The notes: a model not told the origin generated them from the sequence alone. A stretch of 22,977 nt of DNA from Elioraea sp051860475 (GCF_051860475.1 NZ_JBHYDW010000067.1:1-22977); one strand, 5' to 3'; shown: positions 1-8,488, counted from the first letter of the stretch. A program made the numbers and translations.

Positions 1-85
1 TTGCTCGCCCGCTTGAATCAGATCCCGCCCGCGTCGGGGAATCCCCCTTGGGAGTCTCGCTCAGAAGGACTTGGTATGAAGGCGC
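1..85. other. Intergenic edge, downstream of the GMC gene
   Basis: No gene can be supported here; the plus-strand frame running through it has no homology signal and lies opposite the GMC gene. The stretch holds a short GGGG-AAT-CCCC inverted repeat at 36-46. It also holds three GANTC words, at 15-19, 39-43 and 52-56; GANTC is the target of the cell-cycle methyltransferase CcrM in Alphaproteobacteria. Whether this is the 3' flank of the GMC gene only, or also the promoter of a gene left of the window, cannot be seen. Confidence 0.4.
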
Positions 86-1696
86 CTACGCGGCGCGGGC
101 GTCCTCGCGGATCATCGCGGACGCCCGCTCCGCCACCATCAGCACCGCCGGCTGGATGTTGGACGACGGCACGAGCGGGAAGACGCTCGCATCGACCACG
201 CGCAGCCCGGCCACACCCTTCACGCGCAGCCGCGGATCGAGCGGGGCCGCGTCATCGTCGCCCATCCGCACCGTTCCGCAGGGGTGATAGACGGTGGAGG
301 CGACTGAGCGCACCCACTCGGACAGCGCCGCGTCGGTGGTGACTGCCGCACCGGGCTGGATCTCCGCCTCGATCAGCGGCGCGATCGGCGGCGTCGCGGC
401 AATCGTCCGCGCGCGCTTCACTCCTTCGACGGTCAGGTAGAGGTCGTTCGGCGCGCTGAAGTAGTTGGGCGTGATGCGCGGATGCGTCTCCGGATCGGGC
501 GAGGCGAGGGAGATCTCGCCGCGGCTGTCCGGCCGGCAGACATTCACGTTGATCGTGAATCCCGGATGCGGATGCAGCCCCTCGGCGAGGTTGGTGAAGC
601 TGAAGTTCAGGAACTGGAGCTGCACCTCCGGCTCCTCCGCACCCGGCGTGACGCGGGTGAACAGGCACGTGTCGGCCGCACCGACCGAGAGCGGTCCCTT
701 GCGCGTGAACAGCCATTCCAGGCCCATGCGCACATGGCCTAACCAGGATGACGTCATCTCGTTCATCGTTCCGGCCGGACGGGTCCGGTAGGGCATGCGT
801 ACGACCAGATGGTCCTGCAGGTTCTTGCCCACACCCGGCGAACGCACGACCGCGGCGATGCCCAACGCGGCGAGCGCGTCGGGATCGCCGATGCCGGAGA
901 GCATCAACAACTTCGGGCTCTCGATCGCGCCCGCGCTGACGATCACCTCGCGCCGCGCCGTCCAGCGCGTCGGCCCGGCGGGGCCGCGTCCCTCCACCGC
1001 CCGCGCGCGCCCCTCGGCGATGACGATGCGATGCGCGCGCGCGCCGGTCACCACGCGCAGGTTCGACCGCGACCGCGCCGGCTTCAGATAGGCGCGCGCT
1101 GAGCTGACCCGCCGGCCCCGGCTGACATTCACCGGCATCACGCCCGCACCCTCGTACCAGGCGCCGTTGAAATCCGCGCAGGCGGTCTCGCCGGCGGCGT
1201 GGCAGGCGTCGAGGAAGGCGTGCCCGGCCTCGGAGCGGTACGGCGCCGGGCCGCAGCGGATCGGCCCCGCGGTGCCGCGCCACTCGGACGGCGGACCCTC
1301 CCAGCACTCCATCGCCTTGAACGCGGGCAGGCACGCCTCGAACGACCAGCCGCGCGCGCCGGATTGCGCCCAGCGGTCGTAGTCGCGCGGGGAGCCGCGC
1401 AGGAACGCCATGCCGTTGATGCTGCCGGAACCGCCGAGCACGCGCCCGCGCGGCCACTTGATGCGCCGTCCGTCGAGCCCCGGATCGGGCTCGGTCTCGT
1501 ATTTCCAGTCGAACGTCCCGGCCAGGAACAGCCTGGCGTAGCCGGCGGGCAGGTGAATCCAGGGGTGGCGGTCCTCGGGCCCCGCCTCGAGCAGCGTCAC
1601 GGTGACCGAACGGTCCTCCGAGAGCCGGGCGGCGAGGATGCAGCCCGCGCTGCCGCCGCCGACGATCACGTAGTCCGACTCCGAAGCCGCCGTCAC
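86..1696 (-). CDS. GMC-family FAD-dependent oxidoreductase (choline dehydrogenase-like)
   Basis: A 536-residue cytoplasmic flavoprotein of the glucose-methanol-choline family, which oxidises primary alcohols using FAD; the substrate cannot be told from sequence. The dinucleotide-binding loop GGGSAG is at residues 13-18. GMC signature 1 (GRVLGGSGSINGM) starts near residue 83 and signature 2 (GAIESPKLLMLSGIG) lies at 256-270. The C-terminal catalytic His is in YHPCGTVRMG (His 471), with the paired Asn at about 513 in SSNIQPA. A longer reading frame to 1783 exists, but the GTG at 1696 is preferred: GGGGAGGA sits 4-5 bases upstream and homology starts right after it. It diverges from the PEPC-like gene across 98 bases. 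Its family length and intact motifs suggest a working enzyme. Betaine synthesis (betA) is possible, but no betB or choline transporter is nearby. Confidence 0.93.
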   Translation of the reverse strand: MTAASESDYVIVGGGSAGCILAARLSEDRSVTVTLLEAGPEDRHPWIHLPAGYARLFLAGTFDWKYETEPDPGLDGRRIKWPRGRVLGGSGSINGMAFLRGSPRDYDRWAQSGARGWSFEACLPAFKAMECWEGPPSEWRGTAGPIRCGPAPYRSEAGHAFLDACHAAGETACADFNGAWYEGAGVMPVNVSRGRRVSSARAYLKPARSRSNLRVVTGARAHRIVIAEGRARAVEGRGPAGPTRWTARREVIVSAGAIESPKLLMLSGIGDPDALAALGIAAVVRSPGVGKNLQDHLVVRMPYRTRPAGTMNEMTSSWLGHVRMGLEWLFTRKGPLSVGAADTCLFTRVTPGAEEPEVQLQFLNFSFTNLAEGLHPHPGFTINVNVCRPDSRGEISLASPDPETHPRITPNYFSAPNDLYLTVEGVKRARTIAATPPIAPLIEAEIQPGAAVTTDAALSEWVRSVASTVYHPCGTVRMGDDDAAPLDPRLRVKGVAGLRVVDASVFPLVPSSNIQPAVLMVAERASAMIREDARAA

Positions 1697-1794
1697 GCTG
1701 TCCTCCCCTGGTGGCGCACGCACGGTATCGGGGCGCCGGCGCGGGTCAACCAGGGCTGGCCCTTGCCGCCTTCGCATGTGCACAATCGCGTTCC

Positions 1795-4572
1795 GTGGAC
1801 ACCTCGCCGACCCCCTTCCTCGACGCCGCGGTCGAGGACCTGCTCGAGCTTGCGGCCCGCGCCCGGGCCGCCGCTGCCGCCGACCCGTTCGGCAACCCGG
1901 TGCTGTCGGTCGCGCTGGGGATCAGCCGGCGGATCGATGACGGGGCGCTGAACGAGGCGTCGCTCGGGGCGGTGCTGCGCCGGCTCGCCGACGATGCCTT
2001 CCGCGACCGTGCCGTCCGCCTCGCGCGCTACGTGGGCGAGACCGGGCCGCAGCAGTTCGCGACGCTCGCCGCGCGCATCGTCCGTCCCGATCCCGCCGAC
2101 AGTCCCGTGCCCTGGGCCGGCTACCGCGCCGCGGTCGAGCGGCCGCGCTACGCCGCGGTGTTCACCGCCCACCCCACCTTCTCGATGCCGTTCCCCGCGG
2201 CCGCCCTGCTCGCGCGCGCCGCGCATGACGAGACCGCCGGGCGCACCGCCCCGCCCACGCACCGTCCGGCGCCGATCACGCTCGACGAGGAGTTCGCTCA
2301 GGCGGCCGGGGCGATCGCGCATGCGCGGAACGCGATCGACGCGCTGGTCGGCGCGCTCGTGTCGGCCGCGCGCGCCGCCTGGCCGGACCGCTGGGCGACG
2401 CTGAACCCCGCGCCGGTGCTCGCCGCGTCCTGGGTCGGCTACGACACGGACGGGCGCACCGATATCGGCTGGGCCGACACGATCCGGTTCCGGCTGCGCA
2501 TGAAGGCGATGGGGCTCGCCCGGCTGACCGCGGTCGTGCCGGCCGGACCACTTGCCGACACGGTCGCCGCCGCGCTCGCCGAGACCGACCGGCAGCACGC
2601 GCTCTGCCCCGTCGGCACGTCGCCCGAGCCCGACGACGTGCAGCGTTTCGCGTGCGCGCTGGTCGCCGGACGCGAAACGGCGCTGACCGGGATCGAGACG
2701 CTGCGCGGCCAGTTCGACGCCGCGATCGCCGCGGCCGACGACGCGGCGCGCCCGGGACTCGTGGTCGCGCGCGCGGGGCTCGTCTCGCACGGGCTCTCGC
2801 TCGCGCATACCCATGTGCGTCTGAACGCGCAGCAGGTGCACAACGCGCTGCGCCACCGCCTCGGCTTCGACGCCATGCCCGAGGACCGTGCGCGGCGCCG
2901 CGGGCTGATCGCCGCGATCAACACGGCGCTCGGTACGGTCCGCCCGGTGCCGGTGGATTTCGGCGCGGTGCTCGCCGAGCAGTCCTCGGCCGCGCGGCTG
3001 ATGATGACGCTCGCGCAGATCCTGAAGCACATCGACGGATCGCAGCCGATCCGCTTCCTGATCGCCGAGACCGAGACGGGCTACACGCTGCTCGCGGCGC
3101 TATGGCTCGCGCGCCGCTTCGGGGTGGAGGAGCGGGTCGAGATCTCGCCCCTGTTCGAGACGCCCGAGGGGCTCGAGCACGGTGCGCGGGTGCTCGAGGA
3201 GGCGCTGCGCTCGCCGCATTTCCGCGCCTATCTCCGGCGCACCGGGCGGCTCTGTCTCCAGTTCGGCTACTCGGATTCCGGGCGCTTCGTCGGCCAGCCG
3301 GCCGCCTCGTTCCTGATCGAGCGGCTGCGCCTGAAGCTTGCCGAGACGCTGCGGCGATTCGACCTGGGCGGGCTCGAACTGGTGCTGTTCAACACCCATG
3401 GCGAGTCGATCGGACGCGGCGCGCATCCGGGAAGCCTCGCCGACCGGCTGGAGTATCTCGCGCCGGCGCAGTCGCGCGCGCGCTTCGCCGAGGCGGGGTT
3501 GTTGGTGCGCGAGGAGTCGAGCTTCCAGGGCTCGGACGGATACCTGCTGTTCGGCACCCCCGAACTCGCCTCGGCCGCGGTGGCGCGGATCGCCGAGCAC
3601 GCGCTCGCCCCACCGGCGGCCCCGGACGATCCGATCTATGCCGAGGCCGACTACGCCGCCGAGTTCTTCGGCACCGTGCGCGCTGCGGTGGAGGGGCTGG
3701 TGCTCGATCCGGGCTACGCCGCGCTGCTCGGCGCCTTCGGCCCCGCGCTGCTCGACCCCACGGGGTCACGCCCGGCCAAGCGCCAGACCGACGGGATGGG
3801 CGGGCCGGCGATGATCAGCCACCCGCGCGAGCTCCGCGCGATCCCGAACAACGCGATCCTGCACCAGCTCGGCTGGCTGGCGAACACGCTGCACGGGCTC
3901 GGCCAGGCGGTCGCCCGCGCGCCCGAGACCTTCGCCGAGATGCGCGCGCGGAGCCCGCGCTTCGGCCGGGCGATGGCGATGGCGGCAGCGGCGCGCGCGG
4001 CGGGCGATCTCGACATCCTGCGCGGCTATGTCGCCACCCTCGATCCAGGCACCTGGCTCGACCGCGCGCAGCGCTCGACGCGGCCGGGGCGGCGCGAGCA
4101 GCTCGCGACCGTCGCGCAGGCGCTGGAGTCGCTCGGCCTCGTCGCCTCGGTGCGCCGGCTGTTCCGGCGTCTCCAGGCCGACGCGCTGGCGCTCGATGCG
4201 GCCTGGCGCAGCGAGGGCGCGTCGGACCGGCTGGTGGTGATGCATGCGCTGCGCATCGCCGCGATCCACCGCATCTGGCTGCTGGCCGCGCGCGTGCCCG
4301 ATTTCAGCCCGCGCCATGGCGTGACGCGCGCCGCGCTGGTGGCGCGCATCCTGCGGCTCGACGTGTCGGACGCGGTCGATCTGCTGGAGGAGGTGTTCCC
4401 CTCGCTGCCCGACCCGGCCGCGGCGATGGCGTTCGGTGAGCCGGCGGGGCCGCGCGCCGCCACCACCTACGAGGCCGAACACGCCGAGATCCTCGGCCCG
4501 ATGCGGCGCTGGTTCGCGCTGGTGCGCGAGGGCTCGGCGGCGATCGCCCACGAGGTCGGATCGTTCGGGTAG
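1795..4572 (+). CDS. Divergent phosphoenolpyruvate carboxylase-like protein
   Basis: 925 residues, close to the usual PEPC length; PEPC makes oxaloacetate from PEP and bicarbonate as the anaplerotic feed of the TCA cycle. Supporting landmarks, in family order: the TAHPT loop (His 126, the first catalytic His region); ETGYTLLAALW followed by SPLFETPEGLEHG, matching the VPLFET segment; FGYSDSG (491-496); HGESIGRG (535-542); and LRAIPNN near 680-686. Several catalytic loops differ from the classic enzyme. The Lys of SDSxKDAG is Arg 497, HGRGGSVGRGG has shrunk to HGESIGRG, the TQNR after RAIPW is absent, and the C-terminus is GSFG rather than QNTG. The GTG at 1795 is chosen because the frame upstream to 1711 looks non-coding; there is no clear Shine-Dalgarno. 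Function as PEPC is likely by fold but not assured. It converges on the next gene with a 4-base gap. Confidence 0.8.
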   Translation: MDTSPTPFLDAAVEDLLELAARARAAAAADPFGNPVLSVALGISRRIDDGALNEASLGAVLRRLADDAFRDRAVRLARYVGETGPQQFATLAARIVRPDPADSPVPWAGYRAAVERPRYAAVFTAHPTFSMPFPAAALLARAAHDETAGRTAPPTHRPAPITLDEEFAQAAGAIAHARNAIDALVGALVSAARAAWPDRWATLNPAPVLAASWVGYDTDGRTDIGWADTIRFRLRMKAMGLARLTAVVPAGPLADTVAAALAETDRQHALCPVGTSPEPDDVQRFACALVAGRETALTGIETLRGQFDAAIAAADDAARPGLVVARAGLVSHGLSLAHTHVRLNAQQVHNALRHRLGFDAMPEDRARRRGLIAAINTALGTVRPVPVDFGAVLAEQSSAARLMMTLAQILKHIDGSQPIRFLIAETETGYTLLAALWLARRFGVEERVEISPLFETPEGLEHGARVLEEALRSPHFRAYLRRTGRLCLQFGYSDSGRFVGQPAASFLIERLRLKLAETLRRFDLGGLELVLFNTHGESIGRGAHPGSLADRLEYLAPAQSRARFAEAGLLVREESSFQGSDGYLLFGTPELASAAVARIAEHALAPPAAPDDPIYAEADYAAEFFGTVRAAVEGLVLDPGYAALLGAFGPALLDPTGSRPAKRQTDGMGGPAMISHPRELRAIPNNAILHQLGWLANTLHGLGQAVARAPETFAEMRARSPRFGRAMAMAAAARAAGDLDILRGYVATLDPGTWLDRAQRSTRPGRREQLATVAQALESLGLVASVRRLFRRLQADALALDAAWRSEGASDRLVVMHALRIAAIHRIWLLAARVPDFSPRHGVTRAALVARILRLDVSDAVDLLEEVFPSLPDPAAAMAFGEPAGPRAATTYEAEHAEILGPMRRWFALVREGSAAIAHEVGSFG

Positions 4573-4576
4573 CGGG

Positions 4577-5833
4577 TCAGGCCGCCTGTTCGAGCAGCGC
4601 CATCGCCTCGTCAGGGCCGAGCAGGATCTCGGCGAGGCGGGCGATCTCGGCACGGCCGATCCCGCCTTTCGGCGCCGCCGCGGCCGCGCGCATCAGCATG
4701 CCGACCGGCTCGCGCGCCGCGGCGAGCGCGCCCTTGAACGAGGCGGTCGCGCCGGCGAGCCGGCCTGCCGCCTCGATCCGCTTGGCGGCATGAGCCGCCG
4801 TCTCGAGCGCGCGCACGGCGTCGGCCTCCACCGCGCCCTCGCGCGCGAGCGCGGCCAGCGGCGCGATCACGGAATCGCGCACGGTCGCGGTGAACTGCCC
4901 GCCGAGGATGCGCCCGGCTTCGATCGCAAGCGCATCGAAGCGCGGCATGCCTTCCAGCACCGAGACGATCGTCACCAGCCGCATCGCCGCTTGGCCGCGC
5001 CGTTCCGCGGCCAGGCCGGGTCCATCGACCGGCTCCAGGAGATCGGCCTTCAGCGCCTCGGCCACCTCGGCCACCACGGAGAACACGCCGGGCCGGTCCA
5101 GCTTCGCGGCGATGTCGCGGATGATGCGCGTCACCGACTCGGGGAACTCCGAGTGGAACAGCATCGAGGCGGCGATCAGGCGGAACAGCCCGGGGTCGCG
5201 CTGGACGCAGCCGAGCAGCAGGTGCCGGTGCGGCGCGGTCGGCAGCGTCGGGTCGAGGGCCACGCCGTTGCGCGGCAGCATCGCCGCCGCGATCGCCTCG
5301 CCGAGCCGCAGCAGCGGCAGGATGCTGCCGAGCGAACGCCCCAGCAGCTGCGCGTCATGGCCGGCAGCGGCGAGGGCGCGGCCGATGCCGCGCGGATCGT
5401 CGTGGAACGCCGCGAGCGCGTCGACCGCGCCCGGCCAGAGCCGGCGCCCGACCGCCATCACCGCGAGCGTGTCGTCCGCGCGGCGGCCTTCGGCGAGCCG
5501 CTCGCCCTCGGCCAGGGCGGCGGGATCGATGCGCTCACGCACCAGCGCGAACAGCGGCGGCAGCACGCTGCGCGGCAGCCGCAGCGCATCGCGCGGCGCG
5601 GCCTCGCCTGCGCAGAGCAGCCCTTCGAACGGCACGACCAGGGCGCGCTGCGGGGTCAGCGGCCGGGGGATATGCAGCCCGGCGATGCGCGGCCGCACCA
5701 GCTCGACCAGGTCCTCGACCTCGGCGCGGCGCGGGTGCCGGTCGATCGCCGCGATCACCGCGCGCAGGCGGGCTTCCGGCGCGTTGCGCAGGCTGTTGGC
5801 GATCTCGGTGCGGATCGCGCCGTCCGCGGTCAT
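4577..5833 (-). CDS. Conserved-looking protein of unknown function (second gene of a coupled pair)
   Basis: A 418-residue soluble protein not recognised as any family. It has no signal peptide or membrane segment. It is rich in Ala, Leu and Arg and reads as almost entirely alpha-helical, perhaps HEAT-like. Recognisable but unassigned stretches are RPLTPQRALVVPFEGLL near residues 57-73, and RNGVALDPTLPTAPHRHLL followed by FHSEFPESVTRIIRDIA in the middle. The ATG at 5833 overlaps the TGA of the preceding gene as ATGA, which implies translational coupling and a joint role for the two products. A longer frame continues upstream to 6568, but that part only shadows the preceding gene. It ends 4 bases from the stop of the convergent PEPC-like gene. 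Confidence 0.8.
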   Translation of the reverse strand: MTADGAIRTEIANSLRNAPEARLRAVIAAIDRHPRRAEVEDLVELVRPRIAGLHIPRPLTPQRALVVPFEGLLCAGEAAPRDALRLPRSVLPPLFALVRERIDPAALAEGERLAEGRRADDTLAVMAVGRRLWPGAVDALAAFHDDPRGIGRALAAAGHDAQLLGRSLGSILPLLRLGEAIAAAMLPRNGVALDPTLPTAPHRHLLLGCVQRDPGLFRLIAASMLFHSEFPESVTRIIRDIAAKLDRPGVFSVVAEVAEALKADLLEPVDGPGLAAERRGQAAMRLVTIVSVLEGMPRFDALAIEAGRILGGQFTATVRDSVIAPLAALAREGAVEADAVRALETAAHAAKRIEAAGRLAGATASFKGALAAAREPVGMLMRAAAAAPKGGIGRAEIARLAEILLGPDEAMALLEQAA

Positions 5834-6951
5834 GCGACGGTGCGCGCGAGCGCGCGCTCGTTGCGGGCGATCACGTCGGCCTCGGCGACCTCGGCGAGCC
5901 ACTCGCTGCCGCGCGCGACCTTGCGCGCGTGGTTCGGCGCGGCGAGCGGCTGCACCGTCGCGCCCGTCACCTCGCGCGGCAGGATGGGCAGCAGCAGATG
6001 GAGTTCCGGCAGCACGTGGCGGCGGCTGCCGGGCGCCATGTCCCCGGCCCAGTCCCACAGCGAGACGAGCACCGCCCAGCCGTCGAGCAGCCACTCCGCA
6101 CGCGTGAGCCTCGCCTTGGTGGCGACGCGATCCTCCGCCCAGGCCATCAGCAGCGCCTGCGGACGCGTCGCCTCCGCGCGGGCGCGTGCCAGCGCATCGG
6201 CGGCGAGCGCGGCGGTCATCCTGCCCACATCGAGGATCGCGCGAGCCGAGTCCGGGTCGGCGCGCGGGTCCTCCTCGGCGAGCGCCTTCACCTCGGCGAG
6301 CATGCGCTCGACAGCCGCGAGATCGCGCCCGGTCTGGGTCGGCCGGTCGGCCGTGCCGCCGATGCGCGCGAGCACGGCGGCGAGCTCCTCCAGGGTCTGG
6401 GCCAGCACCTCCGGCGCGAGGCCGAGGCGCGGCGCGATCGGCGCGAGCAGCGCGGGGGCGAGGTTGATCAGCTCCTGGCGCGAATGGGCCTTGGCGATGG
6501 TGTCGGAGCCGGCGAGGCCCGCCTGGCCGAGCAGGGTGGCGAGCAGCGTCGCGTAGCCGCCGCGCCACTCGCGCTCCTCGGCCTCGATCGCGGCGATCGC
6601 GGCGCCCTTCGCCGCCTGGCCGCCATAGCCCTCGGCCGACACCGCGCGCGCCGCGCGGCGGATCTCGAGCGGGCTGATCGCGCCCGTCTCCTCGATCCGC
6701 TTGAACACCAGCCGGTCATGCACGGTGACGCGGGCGATCTCGACCACCCCTTCCCACGGCCCGACATACCAGCCCGGGCCGCCGGAGGGATTGCGCATGA
6801 CGACCTCGCGCAGCCCGCCGATGCCGAGCCGCACCCGCGCCTGCTGAAGCAGCGGCGAGGTGAACGGCACGGTCGCGCCGCGCTCGAGGAACGTGGCGGG
6901 CTGGAAGTCCGAGAGCAGGGCTCGCGGCGCGGCAGAAGCCGGGGAGGTCAT
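5830..6951 (-). CDS. Conserved-looking protein of unknown function (first gene of a coupled pair)
   Basis: A 373-residue soluble protein, family not recognised. The N-terminal third has a distinctive ordered segment, VPFTSPLLQQARVRLG then MRNPSGGPGWYVGPWEG (around residues 53-69), followed by VHDRLVFKRI. The rest is helical and acidic/Ala-rich, with GYGGQAAKGAAIAAIEAEE and, near the C-terminus, LLDGWAVLVSLWDWAG. No catalytic signature could be named. The ATG at 6951 is chosen over an in-frame start at 6993 because residues after it begin a coherent protein; upstream pairing is only a modest GGGGA about 15 bases away. The gene ends in ATGA shared with the next gene's start. A minus-strand TTAACCAT word lies about 54 bases upstream of the ATG. 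Confidence 0.78.
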   Translation of the reverse strand: MTSPASAAPRALLSDFQPATFLERGATVPFTSPLLQQARVRLGIGGLREVVMRNPSGGPGWYVGPWEGVVEIARVTVHDRLVFKRIEETGAISPLEIRRAARAVSAEGYGGQAAKGAAIAAIEAEEREWRGGYATLLATLLGQAGLAGSDTIAKAHSRQELINLAPALLAPIAPRLGLAPEVLAQTLEELAAVLARIGGTADRPTQTGRDLAAVERMLAEVKALAEEDPRADPDSARAILDVGRMTAALAADALARARAEATRPQALLMAWAEDRVATKARLTRAEWLLDGWAVLVSLWDWAGDMAPGSRRHVLPELHLLLPILPREVTGATVQPLAAPNHARKVARGSEWLAEVAEADVIARNERALARTVA

Positions 6952-7021
6952 GGATGGTGCGCGTCCCCAGAGTGGGCGATGCCGAGGCGCCATCCTGCCA
7001 CTGCATGGTTAACGAGATGCT

Positions 7022-7038
7022 GCGGGCGCGGCGCCCGC
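7022..7038 (-). terminator. Hairpin just after the crotonase-fold gene
   Basis: GCGGGCGC and GCGCCCGC form a perfect 8-base inverted repeat with a single central base, only 2 bases past the TGA of the gene ending at 7041. There is no clear run of T after it on the minus strand, so it is at best a weak intrinsic terminator. It could separate transcription of the upstream gene set from the unknown coupled pair. Confidence 0.35.
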
Positions 7039-7040
7039 GG

Positions 7041-7829
7041 TCAGCGCCCCTCGAACACCGGCTTCCGCTTGGCCAGGAACGCGCGATAGGCGTTCTGGTA
7101 GTCCTCCGTGCGGGTGAAGTCGTTCACCGCCGCCTCCTCCTCCGGCGTGATCGGCAGGGGGCCGCGCAGGCGTTGCAGCGCGCGCTTGTGGAACCGCGCC
7201 GAGAGCGGCGCGCCCTCGCAGATGCGCCGGGCGAGCGCCATCGCCTCCGACTCCACCTGGTCGTCGGGCACGACGCGGGAGAGCAGGCCCTTCTGGTACG
7301 CCTCGGTGCCGTTGAAGATCCGCCCCTCGATGAAGATCTCGGCGGCGACCGCGTAGCCCGCGATCTGCACCACCGGGTCCATCTCGGCATAGGGGTACCA
7401 GATGCCGAGATTGCGCGCGGTGATGCCGAAGCGCATCGATTCCCCACCGACGCGGAAGTCGCACATGGTGGCGATGCCCGCGCCGCCGCCGATGCAGACG
7501 CCGCGGATCATCGCGACCGTCGGGTGGCGGCAGGTGCGCAGGGTCTGGAAGGCCTCGTGCGTCACCTCGCCATAGTGATCCTCCTTCTCGCGGTTGCCGC
7601 GCTCGGCCTCGAAGGCGGAGATGTCGGCGCCGGCGCTGAACGCCTCCGCACCCGCGCCGCGCAGCACGACACAGCGCAGGCCGTCGTCATCGGAGAGCCG
7701 GCGCATCACGGCGCCGAGCGTGCGCCACATCGCGAGATCGAAGGCGTTGCGCTTGGCCGCACGGTCGAACACGACGACGCCGATGTGCTGCTCGGGGCGT
7801 TCGGTGCGGATATGCGGGCTCTCGTCCAT
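7041..7829 (-). CDS. Enoyl-CoA hydratase/isomerase (crotonase) family protein
   Basis: A 262-residue protein with the crotonase fold, whose members act on acyl-CoA thioesters. The CoA/oxyanion-hole segments are SAGADI (residues 65-70) and GGGAGIA (114-120). The C-terminal helix region ending LSARFHKRALQRL is also typical. Both Glu residues that classical hydratases use are missing: the GGGCE position is Gly 118 and the QPE position is Ala 138 (FGITARNLG). It is therefore unlikely to be an ordinary beta-oxidation hydratase; isomerase, hydrolase, decarboxylase or a distinct crotonase activity is possible. Glu 149 (YAEM) is a candidate acid/base. The ATG at 7829 has AAAGGA about 8 bases upstream. 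It follows the DNA glycosylase gene by 11 bases on the same strand and is probably cotranscribed with it. Confidence 0.85.
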   Translation of the reverse strand: MDESPHIRTERPEQHIGVVVFDRAAKRNAFDLAMWRTLGAVMRRLSDDDGLRCVVLRGAGAEAFSAGADISAFEAERGNREKEDHYGEVTHEAFQTLRTCRHPTVAMIRGVCIGGGAGIATMCDFRVGGESMRFGITARNLGIWYPYAEMDPVVQIAGYAVAAEIFIEGRIFNGTEAYQKGLLSRVVPDDQVESEAMALARRICEGAPLSARFHKRALQRLRGPLPITPEEEAAVNDFTRTEDYQNAYRAFLAKRKPVFEGR

Positions 7830-7840
7830 CGTGGGTCCTT

Positions 7841-8488
7841 TCAGGAGTCGAACGCGGCACGCCCGTTCACGTGCCGCCAGTGGTGCCAGAGCAGGCGCGC
7901 GGCGAGGCCGCGATACGGCGCCCAGGGCTCGGCGAGCGCCCGCAGCGCGCGCTCGGCCGGGCGCGCGGGCAGGCCGCGCAGATCGGCCAGGCTCGCCGCC
8001 AGCGCCAGATCGGCCGCCGGGAAGACGTCGCGGCGCTGAAGCGCGAACAGCAGATAGATCTCGGCCGACCAGCGGCCGAAGCCCTTCAGCGCGGCGATCG
8101 CGGCGATCGCCTCCTCGTCGGGCATGGCGGCGAGCGCGGAGGCGTCGAGCCGCCCCTCGGCGACCGCCTCGGCGAGTCCGCGCGCATAGGCGATCTTCGG
8201 GCGCGAGAGCCCGGCCTGGCGCAGCGCGTCATCGGAGAGGGCCAGGAAGGCGCGCGGGCAGGGGGGTGTCGCGAGGAGCGCCCGGAGCCGGGTCCAGATC
8301 GCGGCGGCAGCCAGGTTGCTGATCTGCTGGCCGACGATCGCGGCGAGCAGGCCGGCGAAGCCCGCCTCGCGGGTGCGCCAGGGCAGCTTCCCGGCGCGCC
8401 GCTCGATCGCGGCGAAGGCGGGTTCGCGCGCGCAGAGGCGGCGCAGCGCGGCACGCTCGGCCGGCGGGACGGGTGGGGCCTCGGACAC
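7841..8488 (-). CDS. AlkA-type DNA-3-methyladenine glycosylase (HhH-GPD)
   Basis: A 215-residue base-excision repair enzyme that removes alkylated purines from DNA. The family helix LLAAIVGQQISN is at about residues 47-58. The helix-hairpin-helix LKGFGRWSAEI spans 134-144. The catalytic Asp is Asp 160 in FPAADLALA (commonly FPADDLA). Its length fits a short AlkA without the Ada-type N-terminal domain. The start is the GTG at 8488; no good Shine-Dalgarno precedes it, so translation may depend on upstream reading or the start may be slightly off. The 52 bases upstream separate it from the exported His-rich protein gene on the same strand. No ada regulator is present nearby. Confidence 0.9.
   Translation of the reverse strand: MSEAPPVPPAERAALRRLCAREPAFAAIERRAGKLPWRTREAGFAGLLAAIVGQQISNLAAAAIWTRLRALLATPPCPRAFLALSDDALRQAGLSRPKIAYARGLAEAVAEGRLDASALAAMPDEEAIAAIAALKGFGRWSAEIYLLFALQRRDVFPAADLALAASLADLRGLPARPAERALRALAEPWAPYRGLAARLLWHHWRHVNGRAAFDS

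Noticed and set aside
1693..3030. Minus-strand open frame extending from the GMC start across the PEPC-like gene
   Set aside because: It overlaps PEPC-like coding sequence with intact family motifs; the composition is Arg/Gly-rich and there is no ribosome site.
4436..6556. Long plus-strand open frame (706 codons) opposite the two unknown genes
   Set aside because: Arg/Gly/His-rich, low-complexity translation with no motif; it is a GC-driven shadow of the minus-strand genes, which have a coupled ATGA junction and sensible amino-acid composition.
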